Made by a program: the position numbers and the translations under genes. A DNA stretch of 64,000 bases from assembly GCA_902543145.1 (NCBI GenBank), contig CACBXG010000001.1:206965-270964 (forward strand). Direction: 5' to 3'. Each line of letters starts with the position of its first letter. The stretch's first letter is position 1. Below the pieces are notes generated by a model. The model was not told the DNA's origin and ran no database searches. It saw nothing but the letters and a program-made list of their open reading frames with translations. Below are positions 17,616-26,179 of the stretch, piece after piece. Source of the DNA: an uncultured SAR116 cluster alpha proteobacterium. GTDB lineage: Bacteria > Pseudomonadota > Alphaproteobacteria > Puniceispirillales > Marisalimonadaceae.

Positions 17616-18677
17616 ATGTTCAGAAAACTATTTATTGCATTTACAATGGTATTTGTAATTAGTTTTACATTTTTAACAAATTCAAATTCATCAATAGCTC
17701 AAGTTAAAGGTGAGGTGCCAGGTAATGCACTAGGCCTGAAGTCTGACGCCGATTTATGGAGATATATCAGAACTGGCAATGCTGGTTCAACTCAAATGAA
17801 AGACCAATTGTCTGCTGTAATGATACAATCTGAAGGTGACAATTGGAGGGCTATTAGAAATGGACCCGTTACTTTATATGGTGGTATAGGTTTGTTAGCA
17901 ATTATTGGCGTGCTTTTTGCCTTTTACATGTATAGAGGTAAAATAAAAGTAGATTCTGGATTGTCAGGTGACACTATTTTAAGGTTTGCTGCAATTGACA
18001 GATTTGCTCATTGGTTAATGGCTGGATCATTTGTTTTGTTAGCTTTAACTGGACTTAATCTTATGTATGGTAAATACATTTTACTACCAATTTTTGGACC
18101 GGAAATATTTACTGCAATAACTATTGGAGGTAAGTATATTCATAACTACTTGGCATTTGCCTTTATGTTAGGTCTTGTCCTAGCTTTTGTTTTATGGGTA
18201 AGACATAACATTCCTAACAAAGTTGATTGGGAATGGATAAAAATGGGTGGTGGTATTTTTAAAGCTGGATTACATCCACCTGCCAAGAAGTTCAATGCTG
18301 GTCAAAAAATGATCTTTTGGATCACAATGATTGGTGGTCTGTCAGTAAGCATGTCAGGTATAGCATTAATGTTTCCATTCCAAACAACTATGTTTGCTGA
18401 TACTTTTGCTATACTTAATGTTTTAGGTTTAGGTTTACCTACAGATTTGACACTTCTTCAAGAACAGCAATTCAACCAGGTATGGCATGGAATAGTTTCT
18501 TTAGGTCTTATGATAATGATTATAGCACATATCTATATAGGATCTGTTGGAATGGAAGGTGCCCTTGATGCTATGAATAGTGGCGAAGTTGACAAAAACT
18601 GGGCAAAAGAGCATCACGGTTTGTGGGTAAAGGAAATGGAAGAAGATAAAAAATCTAAGCTAGAACCCGCAGAGTAA
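17616..18677 (+). CDS. fdhC: Formate dehydrogenase cytochrome b (gamma) subunit
   Basis: A 353-residue membrane subunit that anchors FDH and accepts its electrons. An N-terminal signal peptide (about 1-29) and a periplasmic stretch are followed by a membrane helix at about 86-105 and the four-helix cytochrome b core. Haem-ligand candidates are H132 (RFAHWL), H176 (KYIHNY), H291 (VWHGIV) and H305 (IAHIYIG), as in the FdnI/FdoI family. Compared with FdnI (about 217 residues) it has an N-terminal extension typical of the longer FdhC form. It is followed at once by the WD40-cytochrome c gene, a possible extra electron acceptor. Confidence 0.93.
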   Translation: MFRKLFIAFTMVFVISFTFLTNSNSSIAQVKGEVPGNALGLKSDADLWRYIRTGNAGSTQMKDQLSAVMIQSEGDNWRAIRNGPVTLYGGIGLLAIIGVLFAFYMYRGKIKVDSGLSGDTILRFAAIDRFAHWLMAGSFVLLALTGLNLMYGKYILLPIFGPEIFTAITIGGKYIHNYLAFAFMLGLVLAFVLWVRHNIPNKVDWEWIKMGGGIFKAGLHPPAKKFNAGQKMIFWITMIGGLSVSMSGIALMFPFQTTMFADTFAILNVLGLGLPTDLTLLQEQQFNQVWHGIVSLGLMIMIIAHIYIGSVGMEGALDAMNSGEVDKNWAKEHHGLWVKEMEEDKKSKLEPAE

Positions 18678-18691
18678 AAATATTATAGTAA

Positions 18692-20041
18692 ATGCTACCT
18701 AAAAAAATTTTCTTAAAAGATATCATAATTATTAAATTGATTATGGTATCTTTCTTATTATTAATTAAAACTTCACATAGTATTGAGCAATATACTGCCC
18801 ACGGTGGTCCTGTTAAGGGTTTAGCTGTATCTGCAAGTAATAATTTAATGGCAAGCGCTAGCTTTGATTATTCAGTTGTAATTTGGGACCTAAATCCAAT
18901 TAAAGAAAAATTAACTTTGATTGGTCATGATGCAGCTGTTAACACTGTAAAATTTTCACCAAATAATGATTTTTTAGCGTCAGGAGGGGATGACAATAAT
19001 ATTTTATTGTGGGCATTAAAGGATATTAATAATTTAAATGAAGAAATACAGCCAATTAAATTAGGTAATCATAGAGGTAAAATTGCAGATTTAGAATTTT
19101 CAAATAATGGTAGATATTTAATATCGGCAAGTTGGGATGGAACTGTAGGAGTATGGGACTTAAAAAAAAGAAAACAGATTAACTCTTTGGTAGGTCACAA
19201 AGGACCTGTATATGCTGTTAAATACTCAAAGGATAACAAACATATTTATAGTTCAGGATATGATGGTGATATAAAGCTTTGGAAAGCCAATAGTGGAGAG
19301 TATGTAAGGCCAATTGTTAAAAATGGTTGGGGAATTTCAAAGTTTGAAGTAGATGAAAAACTTAATTTTATTGCTTTTGGTTCTACAGACGGACAAATAA
19401 AAATAAATAAATTTGATAAGGACGAAACAATTCTAAATATAAAAGAAGATAGAGTACCAATTTTATCAATGTACTATTTAGAAAATGAAAATATGATTAG
19501 TTTTGGAAATGCAAAAGGAAGAATGATCATATTAGATACGAAAAAATGGTCATTAGTTAGAGATTTTAATGCTGTTAATGGACCAATATGGGACAATATT
19601 CTTTTTCCTAATGATTCTTCATTAATTGTGGCTGGTTTAGACGATTTTTTAACAAGGTGGCAAATATTTGATTTTCCACCAAAATTTTTAGAAAGACCCG
19701 GACCAGCTAGAAGATTTAACCCTGTAAAAGAGGTTAGTAACGGTGAAAAACAATTTGCCAGGAAATGCAGTGTTTGTCATACTCTTGTAGAAAATGGAAA
19801 AAAAAGAGCAGGCCCAACACTTTATAAAATTTTTGGACGTAAGGCTGGATCATTAGAAGGATATAAATATTCAAAATCTCTAATTGAATCTGATATAATA
19901 TGGAATGAAGAAAGTATTAATAGGCTATTTGATGAGGGCCCTGATAAAGTGACACCAGGTACCAAAATGCCTATACAAAGAATGAAAAAAATACAAGATA
20001 GACAAGATCTTGTAATGTTTTTAAAAAAAGCTACTAACTAA
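18692..20041 (+). CDS. Exported WD40 repeat-cytochrome c fusion
   Basis: A 449-residue protein. After a signal peptide (about 1-30) come WD40-type repeats (about 31-330), with blades ending in VVIWDL, VGVWDL and IKLWKA. A C-terminal class I cytochrome c follows, with haem-binding CSVCH at 359-363 and a probable axial Met at 426 (TKMP). It would sit in the periplasm. Position directly after the cytochrome b subunit suggests it takes electrons from, or docks, formate dehydrogenase, which is inference. The start is uncertain: neither the ATG at 18692 nor the one at 18743 has a clear ribosome site, but both keep the signal peptide. Confidence 0.85.
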   Translation: MLPKKIFLKDIIIIKLIMVSFLLLIKTSHSIEQYTAHGGPVKGLAVSASNNLMASASFDYSVVIWDLNPIKEKLTLIGHDAAVNTVKFSPNNDFLASGGDDNNILLWALKDINNLNEEIQPIKLGNHRGKIADLEFSNNGRYLISASWDGTVGVWDLKKRKQINSLVGHKGPVYAVKYSKDNKHIYSSGYDGDIKLWKANSGEYVRPIVKNGWGISKFEVDEKLNFIAFGSTDGQIKINKFDKDETILNIKEDRVPILSMYYLENENMISFGNAKGRMIILDTKKWSLVRDFNAVNGPIWDNILFPNDSSLIVAGLDDFLTRWQIFDFPPKFLERPGPARRFNPVKEVSNGEKQFARKCSVCHTLVENGKKRAGPTLYKIFGRKAGSLEGYKYSKSLIESDIIWNEESINRLFDEGPDKVTPGTKMPIQRMKKIQDRQDLVMFLKKATN

Positions 20042-20056
20042 ACAAAGGAGTTTAAA

Positions 20057-20179
20057 ATGAAAATGTTTTTTACAAGTAGTGTGTTTGCGATAATAGTTGG
20101 AGTAGGTGTATACGTGATTTTAACAAGTACGGGTATGGATACTGCAAGTGTTATGTCAAGTTCAAATGTAAGATTATAG
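20057..20179 (+). CDS. 40-residue single-span membrane protein in the FDH operon
   Basis: A short reading frame of 40 residues: a hydrophobic span (about 8-23, FAIIVGVGVYVILTS region) followed by a short polar tail ending SSNVRL. An AAAGGAG ribosome site at 20044-20050 lies 6 bases before the ATG, one of the best in the region, and the frame fills the gap between the cytochrome fusion and the protease exactly (15 and 16 bases on each side). It probably sits in the inner membrane with its tail outside. It may be a small subunit or assembly peptide of the FDH complex; no homologue function is known to me. Confidence 0.7.
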   Translation: MKMFFTSSVFAIIVGVGVYVILTSTGMDTASVMSSSNVRL

Positions 20180-20195
20180 ACTTATAAATCTTTAG

Positions 20196-20906
20196 ATGGT
20201 TAATAAAACTATCAAATCATTTTTATATTTAACTATATTCTTATTAAATTTTAGTACCCTTGCTCATGATTATTCTGAAGTATGGGAAAAAGCTCATAAA
20301 TCAACTGTAGTTGTTTTGCCAACTTGGCCAGGGTACAATAAATCCGGTTTTGGAGCCCCAGCTGGAACTGCCCCAGCTGGTACAGGTTTTTACTTGTCAT
20401 TGAACAAAACAGAAAAAATGACAAACTATATACTTACAGCCGCGCATGTAATTAAAAATGCAAAGATAGTAGAAATTAAAGATTATAATAATAAATTAGA
20501 GAAAGTTGATGTAATTTTGACTGACTTTAAAACTGATATAGCTATTTTAAAATCAAAAAACAAAGGACAAAGTGTCCTAGTTACGAAGAAAAAAATAAAA
20601 TATGGTAATGAAGTTTGTCTAATAGGTAATAGTTTTGGATTAGGTCAAAGCTTATCATGTGGAATAGTATCTGGACTTAATAGAACAAGATTGGGGTTCA
20701 ACCCAATTGAGGATTTTATTCAAACAGATGCAGCAGTAAACCCTGGTGCTTCAGGTGCACCTTTATTAAATAAAGAGGGCCAACTGATAGGTATGGTAGA
20801 TGCAATATACACCAAGGAAGCAGATATTGATGCTGGAGTTAATTTTGCAATTGACATTAAATTAATAGAAAAGTTTTTGAATAAATATGCCAGTCAGATA
20901 AAATAG
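20196..20906 (+). CDS. Exported trypsin-like serine protease (S1C/DegP-like, no PDZ)
   Basis: A 236-residue protein with a signal peptide (about 1-23) and a single S1C protease domain. The triad is H84 (TAAHV), D114 (TDIAIL) and S186. The serine sits in GASGAP instead of the usual GNSGGP, so the residue before it and the second glycine after it are changed. There is no PDZ domain, unlike DegP or DegS. Cysteines 141 and 155 could form a disulfide. Placed between FDH genes and moeA, it may act in quality control or processing of the exported complex; that is inferred from position only. Confidence 0.82.
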   Translation: MVNKTIKSFLYLTIFLLNFSTLAHDYSEVWEKAHKSTVVVLPTWPGYNKSGFGAPAGTAPAGTGFYLSLNKTEKMTNYILTAAHVIKNAKIVEIKDYNNKLEKVDVILTDFKTDIAILKSKNKGQSVLVTKKKIKYGNEVCLIGNSFGLGQSLSCGIVSGLNRTRLGFNPIEDFIQTDAAVNPGASGAPLLNKEGQLIGMVDAIYTKEADIDAGVNFAIDIKLIEKFLNKYASQIK

Positions 20907-20912
20907 AATTCT

Positions 20913-22142
20913 ATGTCAATAACACCTACCAAATTAGAAATTGCAAGAGATCTTTTAAAAAAATCAATTGTTGAAAAAGATAAAAAGACACAATCACTTA
21001 TCCATAAAGCTCAAGAACGAATAAATTATAAAACAATTAAAAGTAGGTTAAACTTACCTTCAACTGCAAACTCAGCAGTTGATGGTTATGGAATATTACA
21101 TCAAACATTTTTAAGTAATCCAGAAACAGAATTTGAAATTGCTGGCATTGCGAAAGCAGGACACCCTTACAAAAAGAAAATTTTACCCCATCAGGCTATA
21201 GAAATTTATACAGGTGCTATAATGCCAGAGGGTGTAGATACAATCGTAATGCATGAAAAATGTAAGAGATCAAATAATAGAGTGATAATTAACGAAAAAG
21301 TAATACAAAATCAAAATATGAGACCAATAGGCGAAAATTTAAAAAGGGGTGAGGTAGTTGTTAAAAAAGGAAAATTACTTAATGCAGCTGATATTGGGCA
21401 ACTTGCTGCATCTGGAAATAATCAAATTGATATATACGAAAAATTAAATGTCTCAGTTATTTCAACAGGAGATGAGTTAGTTTCAAGTAAAGCTAACAAA
21501 AGATCAAGAGGCCAAATATATGATTCTAATAAACCAATGTTACTTTCTTTATTAGATCATAAATTTTTAAATATACATGATTTTGGAATAGTAAAAGATA
21601 ATAGAAATGAGTTAGCAAGAAAATTTGCTGATGCCTTATCAAAGAATGACGTAGTCATTTCATCTGGGGGCGCGTCAGACGGAATAGAAGATCATACGCA
21701 AAATGCTATTAAAGACGTGGGTGCTGAATGTTTAGTTTGGCAATTAGCTATGAAGCCTGGAAAACCTATGGCAATTGGACGAAAGAAAAACAAATTTATT
21801 TTTTGTCTGCCAGGAAATCCCGTAGCTGCTTTTGTTTGTTCAAAGTTATTAATAAAACCACTCTTAATTAAACTAGCTGGTGGTGTTGATTTAGAACCAT
21901 TGGTTGTAAAAATTCCCTCAGGTTTTGAGCATAGGAAAAGAAAAGGTAGAGCAGAGTATTTGAGAGCTAAAATTATAAGTAAAGATAATGGAGATTTTTT
22001 GAAAATACATGGAAGAAAAGGAGCAGGTGTGATTTCTTCATTAACTGGTGCAGACGGTATAGTAGAAATACCTATGGATTATGAGACCGTAAAAGTAGGT
22101 GAGCTTCTCAAATTTTATCCATTTGAACATCGATGTTTATGA
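20913..22142 (+). CDS. moeA: Molybdopterin molybdenumtransferase MoeA
   Basis: Inserts molybdate (or tungstate) into adenylylated molybdopterin; 409 residues, the family's normal length. The central domain carries the MoeA signatures STGDELV (about 185-191) and SSGGASDGIEDHT (about 250-262), then the MKPGKPMAIG block (about 284-293) and FCLPGNPVAAFV. The C-terminal domain IV follows. It lies 6 bases after the protease gene and ends the FDH operon, so the metal-insertion step is co-expressed with its main client. It is convergent with the oxygenase gene (6-base gap). Confidence 0.94.
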   Translation: MSITPTKLEIARDLLKKSIVEKDKKTQSLIHKAQERINYKTIKSRLNLPSTANSAVDGYGILHQTFLSNPETEFEIAGIAKAGHPYKKKILPHQAIEIYTGAIMPEGVDTIVMHEKCKRSNNRVIINEKVIQNQNMRPIGENLKRGEVVVKKGKLLNAADIGQLAASGNNQIDIYEKLNVSVISTGDELVSSKANKRSRGQIYDSNKPMLLSLLDHKFLNIHDFGIVKDNRNELARKFADALSKNDVVISSGGASDGIEDHTQNAIKDVGAECLVWQLAMKPGKPMAIGRKKNKFIFCLPGNPVAAFVCSKLLIKPLLIKLAGGVDLEPLVVKIPSGFEHRKRKGRAEYLRAKIISKDNGDFLKIHGRKGAGVISSLTGADGIVEIPMDYETVKVGELLKFYPFEHRCL

Positions 22143-22148
22143 TTTAAA

Positions 22149-22802
22149 TTAGTTTGGTATAAGGTTTTTATCCCATTTAACAATTACATTAAAAGAAATT
22201 GATATTCTTGGAAAATCAGACATATTTGGATGCACAAGATGATGCAAGAACGCAGGCCATAAAAGTAAATCTCCAGACTTGGGTAATACTCTATGTTCAG
22301 GGTCTACTTGTTTATCACCTCTTATTGAATTCATATTGGCCTGAGGGCGTGGATCAAAAAAACTAATTGAAGCTGGGTTAAGATCAGATCTAAATATTTC
22401 AGCATCTGATTGGTCAGGAACGTTTATATAATAGGTTCCTGACAACCAAGAATGTGGATGGTTATGAAGATTATGATAATCTCCTTTCATATTAACATTA
22501 CCCCAGCCTTGGATAGACCAGTTTAATTCATAATTCACTCCTGATTGATGTGCATAATCATAAACAGCCCTATCAATACATTGTTTTAGCCAAAACATAG
22601 CAGGATGATCCATTTCCAAAATATTTTGAGATATATAATTTTCTGTCATATTCTCTTGTGCAGCATTGTTTGACAGGACTATATCAGCAATTACAGAATT
22701 TGCGTTTTCATGTCCAGGTAATGACATTTCCATAAACTGAGTTGGCCAAAGATTTAAAAATTTGGGCTTTGTAGTATTGTTATTAGTTTCAGTCTTAGAC
22801 AT
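22149..22802 (-). CDS. Putative 2OG-Fe(II) oxygenase (TIGR02466/2OG-FeII_Oxy_5 type)
   Basis: A 217-residue protein with the pattern of this oxygenase family: NLWPTQFMEMSLPG at the N-terminus, the HNLHNHPHSWLSGTYYI block (about 110-126) with candidate iron ligands, SFFDPRPQ (about 147-154), and LLLWPAFLHHLVHPN (about 179-193) with H188 or H191 as distal ligand and R199 to bind 2-oxoglutarate. Substrate is unknown; many marine bacteria and phages carry relatives. It is the promoter-distal gene of a leftward set with mobA-mobB, fdhD and the ModE-like regulator, an odd partner for cofactor genes. Confidence 0.8.
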   Translation of the reverse strand: MSKTETNNNTTKPKFLNLWPTQFMEMSLPGHENANSVIADIVLSNNAAQENMTENYISQNILEMDHPAMFWLKQCIDRAVYDYAHQSGVNYELNWSIQGWGNVNMKGDYHNLHNHPHSWLSGTYYINVPDQSDAEIFRSDLNPASISFFDPRPQANMNSIRGDKQVDPEHRVLPKSGDLLLWPAFLHHLVHPNMSDFPRISISFNVIVKWDKNLIPN

Positions 22803-22820
22803 TTTCTGCTCCGTCTGTAT

Positions 22821-23954
22821 TTAAGCAATTTCAAACTTTTTAATTAACAAGTCAGTTATACTACTTATATTGTTTAAATCTAAAGAGGGAATATCTGTAT
22901 TTAACTTTTCATCTGAAGCTATAGCAAAAATATTATTATCATCACTATGTAAAAATGTTTTCCCAATTTTGTGTCTAAATACTTCTAGTTTTGGAATATT
23001 TTCGTTTTTATAACCTTCTACTATAATTACATCACATTTATTTAAAGGACTTTTTGCAAAAATTTCTAACATTTCAAATAAACTTTTTTCTTCTTCACTG
23101 TCATTTTCTTGAACAAGAGCAAACCTTTCTTTAGATGAAATAATCATTGGTCGGGCTCCAGCTTTCCTGAGGTTGAAAGAATCTTTACCCGGTTTATCGA
23201 TATCAAATTTATGATGAGCGTGTTTAAGCGTTCCTACATTAATTCCAATTTTTGTGAAATTTTCTATTAATTTAGCACATAATGTTGTTTTTCCAGAACC
23301 AGACCAACCAGCAAGACCAAAAATGGGTGGAAGTTTTCCAAGTATTTGCATTGCAATAATTAAATCTTTAGGCGAATTTAAATTTGTGAAAGGATCAGAT
23401 TTTGATTCGTCAATTTCATCAAAATTTACATGAGCGGTTTTAAGTTGAGAAGTAAAAATATCAATTTTTCTAATTCCTTCTTCAATTGCTTTTTTTAATA
23501 TCAAATTATTGTCAGTTTTCCATAATGCTATGACAGGATGGTTAAATCCTCTTGATTTTGCTACAACTAGATCTAAATCTGGATTTTCATTTTTTACTTT
23601 CAATAGAGACTCAATTAAATTTTGAGGTAGAAAAGGTGTATCACATGGTAGAGTGAGAACCCACTTTTGCCTAATATTTTTTGCCCAATTCAAGGAAGCC
23701 AGAATACCAACTAATGGACCTAGATGTCCTTTAAGTGGATCTTCAAGAATTTCGTAACCAAAATTTTTAAATTTTTCAAAGTTAGTATTAATATTTAATG
23801 CAATGGGAGCAGCTTTTCCCGAAACTTTCTCTAAAACATAAGAGATGAGTGGTCTGTCAAGGAGATTAATTAGACCTTTTTCTTTTCCACCCATTCTTTT
23901 TCCTTTTCCTCCTGCAAGGATAACACATGGGATAATCTCATTAATATTTTTCAA
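22821..23954 (-). CDS. mobA: MobA-MobB fusion: molybdenum cofactor guanylyltransferase and GTP-binding partner
   Basis: A 377-residue two-domain protein. The N-terminal MobA domain has the nucleotidyltransferase motif LAGGKGKRMGGKEKGL (about 14-29) and the catalytic LPCDTPF (about 101-107); it attaches GMP to molybdopterin to give the bis-MGD cofactor that FDH needs. The C-terminal MobB domain (about 215-377) has a P-loop GWSGSGKTTL and the TLKHAHHKFDIDKPGKDS signature. In E. coli the two are separate genes; the fusion occurs in a subset of proteobacteria. It lies 11 bases from fdhD, and the whole set serves FDH maturation. Confidence 0.93.
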   Translation of the reverse strand: MKNINEIIPCVILAGGKGKRMGGKEKGLINLLDRPLISYVLEKVSGKAAPIALNINTNFEKFKNFGYEILEDPLKGHLGPLVGILASLNWAKNIRQKWVLTLPCDTPFLPQNLIESLLKVKNENPDLDLVVAKSRGFNHPVIALWKTDNNLILKKAIEEGIRKIDIFTSQLKTAHVNFDEIDESKSDPFTNLNSPKDLIIAMQILGKLPPIFGLAGWSGSGKTTLCAKLIENFTKIGINVGTLKHAHHKFDIDKPGKDSFNLRKAGARPMIISSKERFALVQENDSEEEKSLFEMLEIFAKSPLNKCDVIIVEGYKNENIPKLEVFRHKIGKTFLHSDDNNIFAIASDEKLNTDIPSLDLNNISSITDLLIKKFEIA

Positions 23955-23965
23955 ATTTCATAGCC

Positions 23966-24844
23966 TCAACTAATTATAGATCTTTGTGCTGACATCACAT
24001 CTTCATTTTTTACTGATTTCACATCACTATCGAAAACTACTCTTTCAATACCATTAGCAATAATCATTCTTTTCCCTTTTGCTCTTCCTATCAATGTTAG
24101 GCCGGCTTGTTTCGCAAGTGTAACACCTGACTCTGTGAAGCCTGACCTAGAAATTAAAATAGGAATACCCATTTGAACCGTTTTAATTACCATTTCTGAT
24201 GTAAGTCTACCAGTAGTATAAAAAATTTTATCACTTGTATTTTCATCATTTAAAAAAACCCACCCTGCAATTTTATCAACTGCATTATGTCTTCCAACAT
24301 CTTCAACATAAACTAGTGGGATGTCATTTTTACATAAAACACATCCATGTAACGCACCAGCTTTGAGATAAAGACTTGGTCTAGTATTAACTTTTTTGGA
24401 AATAGAATAAATCCAAGAAGTTTTAATTTTTGTTGTTTTATCAAGATTTATAGACGTGAAATCGTCCATTATATCTCCATACACTGTTCCAACAGCACAA
24501 CCACTTGTCTTTATTTTCTTTTCCATTTTTTCTTCATAATTTGTTTTTCTTTTTGTCCTTACTATTACAACTTGTAAGTCATCATCGTATGTAACTTCAG
24601 AAATTACATCATTTTTTTTTAGCATATTTTGGTTTAATAAATATCCGACTGCAAGTAGATCAGGCATGTCACCAAGTGTCATTGCAGTGACTATTTCCTG
24701 TTTGTTTAAATAAATTGTTAAAGGTATTTCTTTTACTACGGGAAGTTTTATACTTTCTCCGGCTTCGTTAATTCCTTCAATCTCTTTTGTTAAATTATCA
24801 TTCTCTAAATCTGGTGATATTAGAAATTCTTTACTATTTTTCAT
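23966..24844 (-). CDS. fdhD: Formate dehydrogenase accessory sulfurtransferase FdhD
   Basis: Passes sulfur from a cysteine desulfurase to the bis-MGD cofactor of formate dehydrogenase; 292 residues. The C-terminal GALHGCVLC (about 163-171) and EDVGRHNAVDKIAGW (about 178-192) blocks are diagnostic, as is YTTGRLTSEMVIK. The catalytic loop reads SGCAVGT with C116 alone, where E. coli has a CxxC pair (C121 and C124); position 119 is Gly. The alphaproteobacterial branch seems to share this single-Cys form, but I recall that only loosely. It clusters with mobA-mobB and the ModE-like regulator. Confidence 0.93.
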   Translation of the reverse strand: MKNSKEFLISPDLENDNLTKEIEGINEAGESIKLPVVKEIPLTIYLNKQEIVTAMTLGDMPDLLAVGYLLNQNMLKKNDVISEVTYDDDLQVVIVRTKRKTNYEEKMEKKIKTSGCAVGTVYGDIMDDFTSINLDKTTKIKTSWIYSISKKVNTRPSLYLKAGALHGCVLCKNDIPLVYVEDVGRHNAVDKIAGWVFLNDENTSDKIFYTTGRLTSEMVIKTVQMGIPILISRSGFTESGVTLAKQAGLTLIGRAKGKRMIIANGIERVVFDSDVKSVKNEDVMSAQRSIIS

Positions 24845-24859
24845 TTTTAAACCTAATTT

Positions 24860-25246
24860 TTATCGTTGTTTAGAAGTTGCCCATTGAATAAAATTTTCTG
24901 CTTCATCTGATAGATGTTTATTTAAGCTTAAATATTTTGTTAATAATTCTTTCCCAAAAGATGTTAAAAGTGTTCCCTTATTTCCTTTTTGCTTTTCTAA
25001 AATAGGAGTTGGAAATGCTTCTTCTATAGTGTTGAGCAAAAGTTTTGCGCGCTTGGTACTCATGCCCATGAAATTTGCTGCAGCCCTTACTGACCCTTTT
25101 TGATGAACTAAATGGAAAAGTTCCATCTTACCAGCACCAATCATGTGGCCCTGAATATATACTTTAATTCGAATACCATTTTCATTTTCTTTTACCAAGT
25201 TGGGTGGTAAGGAAGAACGTTTTATGTTTGTTGATCTACTTTTCAT
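24860..25246 (-). CDS. ModE-type winged-helix regulator, DNA-binding domain only
   Basis: A 128-residue protein with a LysR/ModE-type winged helix: MIGAGKMELFHLVHQKGSVR (about 35-54), then AAANFMGMSTKRAKLLLNTIE (about 55-75). It lacks the C-terminal TOBE/MOP domains with which E. coli ModE binds molybdate, so metal sensing would need a partner. A basic N-terminal extension of about 30 residues is unusual. It starts the fdhD-mobAB transcript and is divergent from the HTH-PBP regulator, so it may control Mo/W cofactor and FDH genes. Confidence 0.8.
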   Translation of the reverse strand: MKSRSTNIKRSSLPPNLVKENENGIRIKVYIQGHMIGAGKMELFHLVHQKGSVRAAANFMGMSTKRAKLLLNTIEEAFPTPILEKQKGNKGTLLTSFGKELLTKYLSLNKHLSDEAENFIQWATSKQR

Positions 25247-25303
25247 TAACTGATTATAGAATATAATGCTAAAATAAACTAAATATTTTTATGGTATAAA
25301 CAT

Positions 25304-26176
25304 TTGTCTGATTATTTTACAACTGATGAATTAGCGGAGTTTCTTAGAGTTAAACCAAGAAAAATTTATGATCTAGTTTCTAAAGAAGAAGTGCCATTTT
25401 CGAGAGTAATGGGCAAATTATTATTTTCTAAAGAAGAAGTGGCTAACTGGATAGCTGGGAATAATAACTCTGTCGAAAATAAAAATTATTTACCAGATGT
25501 AATTTTAGGAAGTCATGATCCTCTCCTTGAATATGCAATAAAAAAATCCGGATCAGGTATAGCTTTATCTTTTGATGGTAGTAATAAGGGGCTTGAAAGA
25601 TTTAAATTAAACCAAGGAATTGCATCAGGACTTCATATTTATAACTTTAGCTCAAAAAAATGGAATATTCCTAGTGTTGAAAAATATTTAAATGATAAAG
25701 ATTTTGTTCTTATGGAATGGGCAAAAAGAGAGAGAGGTTTGATATTTCAACCTCATAGTGAACCAAAAAAGAGCATAACAGATTTTAAAGGTCTAAGATT
25801 AGTCACTAGACAACCTGGTTCAGGTGCGGACAATTATTTAAAGAATTTGTTAAAAAGTGAAAATTTAAATTTATCAGATTTTGTTAAAACAGAAATTGTT
25901 TACTCTGAAATTGACGCAGTTTCATTAGTTTTGTCTGGGCAAGCTGATGTAACTTTAGGTATAGCCTCTGAGGCAGAAAAGTATAAACTTAAATTTATTC
26001 CAGTAGTTAAAGAAAGATTTGATTTAGTAATTGACAGATTTTGTTGGTTTGAATCTCCTTTCCAAAAACTTTTACAATTTTCTCAAACGACGGAGTTTTT
26101 TGATGCTGCTTCAAGATTAAAGGGTTATAATATAAAAGATCTTGGTGTAATACACTTTAATAGTAAACAGGTATAA
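25304..26176 (+). CDS. HTH regulator fused to a periplasmic-binding-like (PBP_like) sensor domain
   Basis: A 290-residue cytosolic protein. Residues about 1-50 form an excisionase/MerR-like helix-turn-helix (FTTDELAEFLRVKPRKIYDL). Residues about 60-280 form a PBP_like domain (PF12727 type), recognisable by GSHDPLLEYAIK, GLRLVTRQPGSGADNYL and SGQADVTLGIASEAE. Such regulators are commonly found beside molybdate or tungstate genes and are thought to bind the oxyanion. The start is TTG at 25304; the only nearby upstream ATG meets a stop after two codons. It is divergent from the ModE-like gene with 57 bases between. Confidence 0.83.
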   Translation: MSDYFTTDELAEFLRVKPRKIYDLVSKEEVPFSRVMGKLLFSKEEVANWIAGNNNSVENKNYLPDVILGSHDPLLEYAIKKSGSGIALSFDGSNKGLERFKLNQGIASGLHIYNFSSKKWNIPSVEKYLNDKDFVLMEWAKRERGLIFQPHSEPKKSITDFKGLRLVTRQPGSGADNYLKNLLKSENLNLSDFVKTEIVYSEIDAVSLVLSGQADVTLGIASEAEKYKLKFIPVVKERFDLVIDRFCWFESPFQKLLQFSQTTEFFDAASRLKGYNIKDLGVIHFNSKQV

Positions 26177-26179
26177 TTA

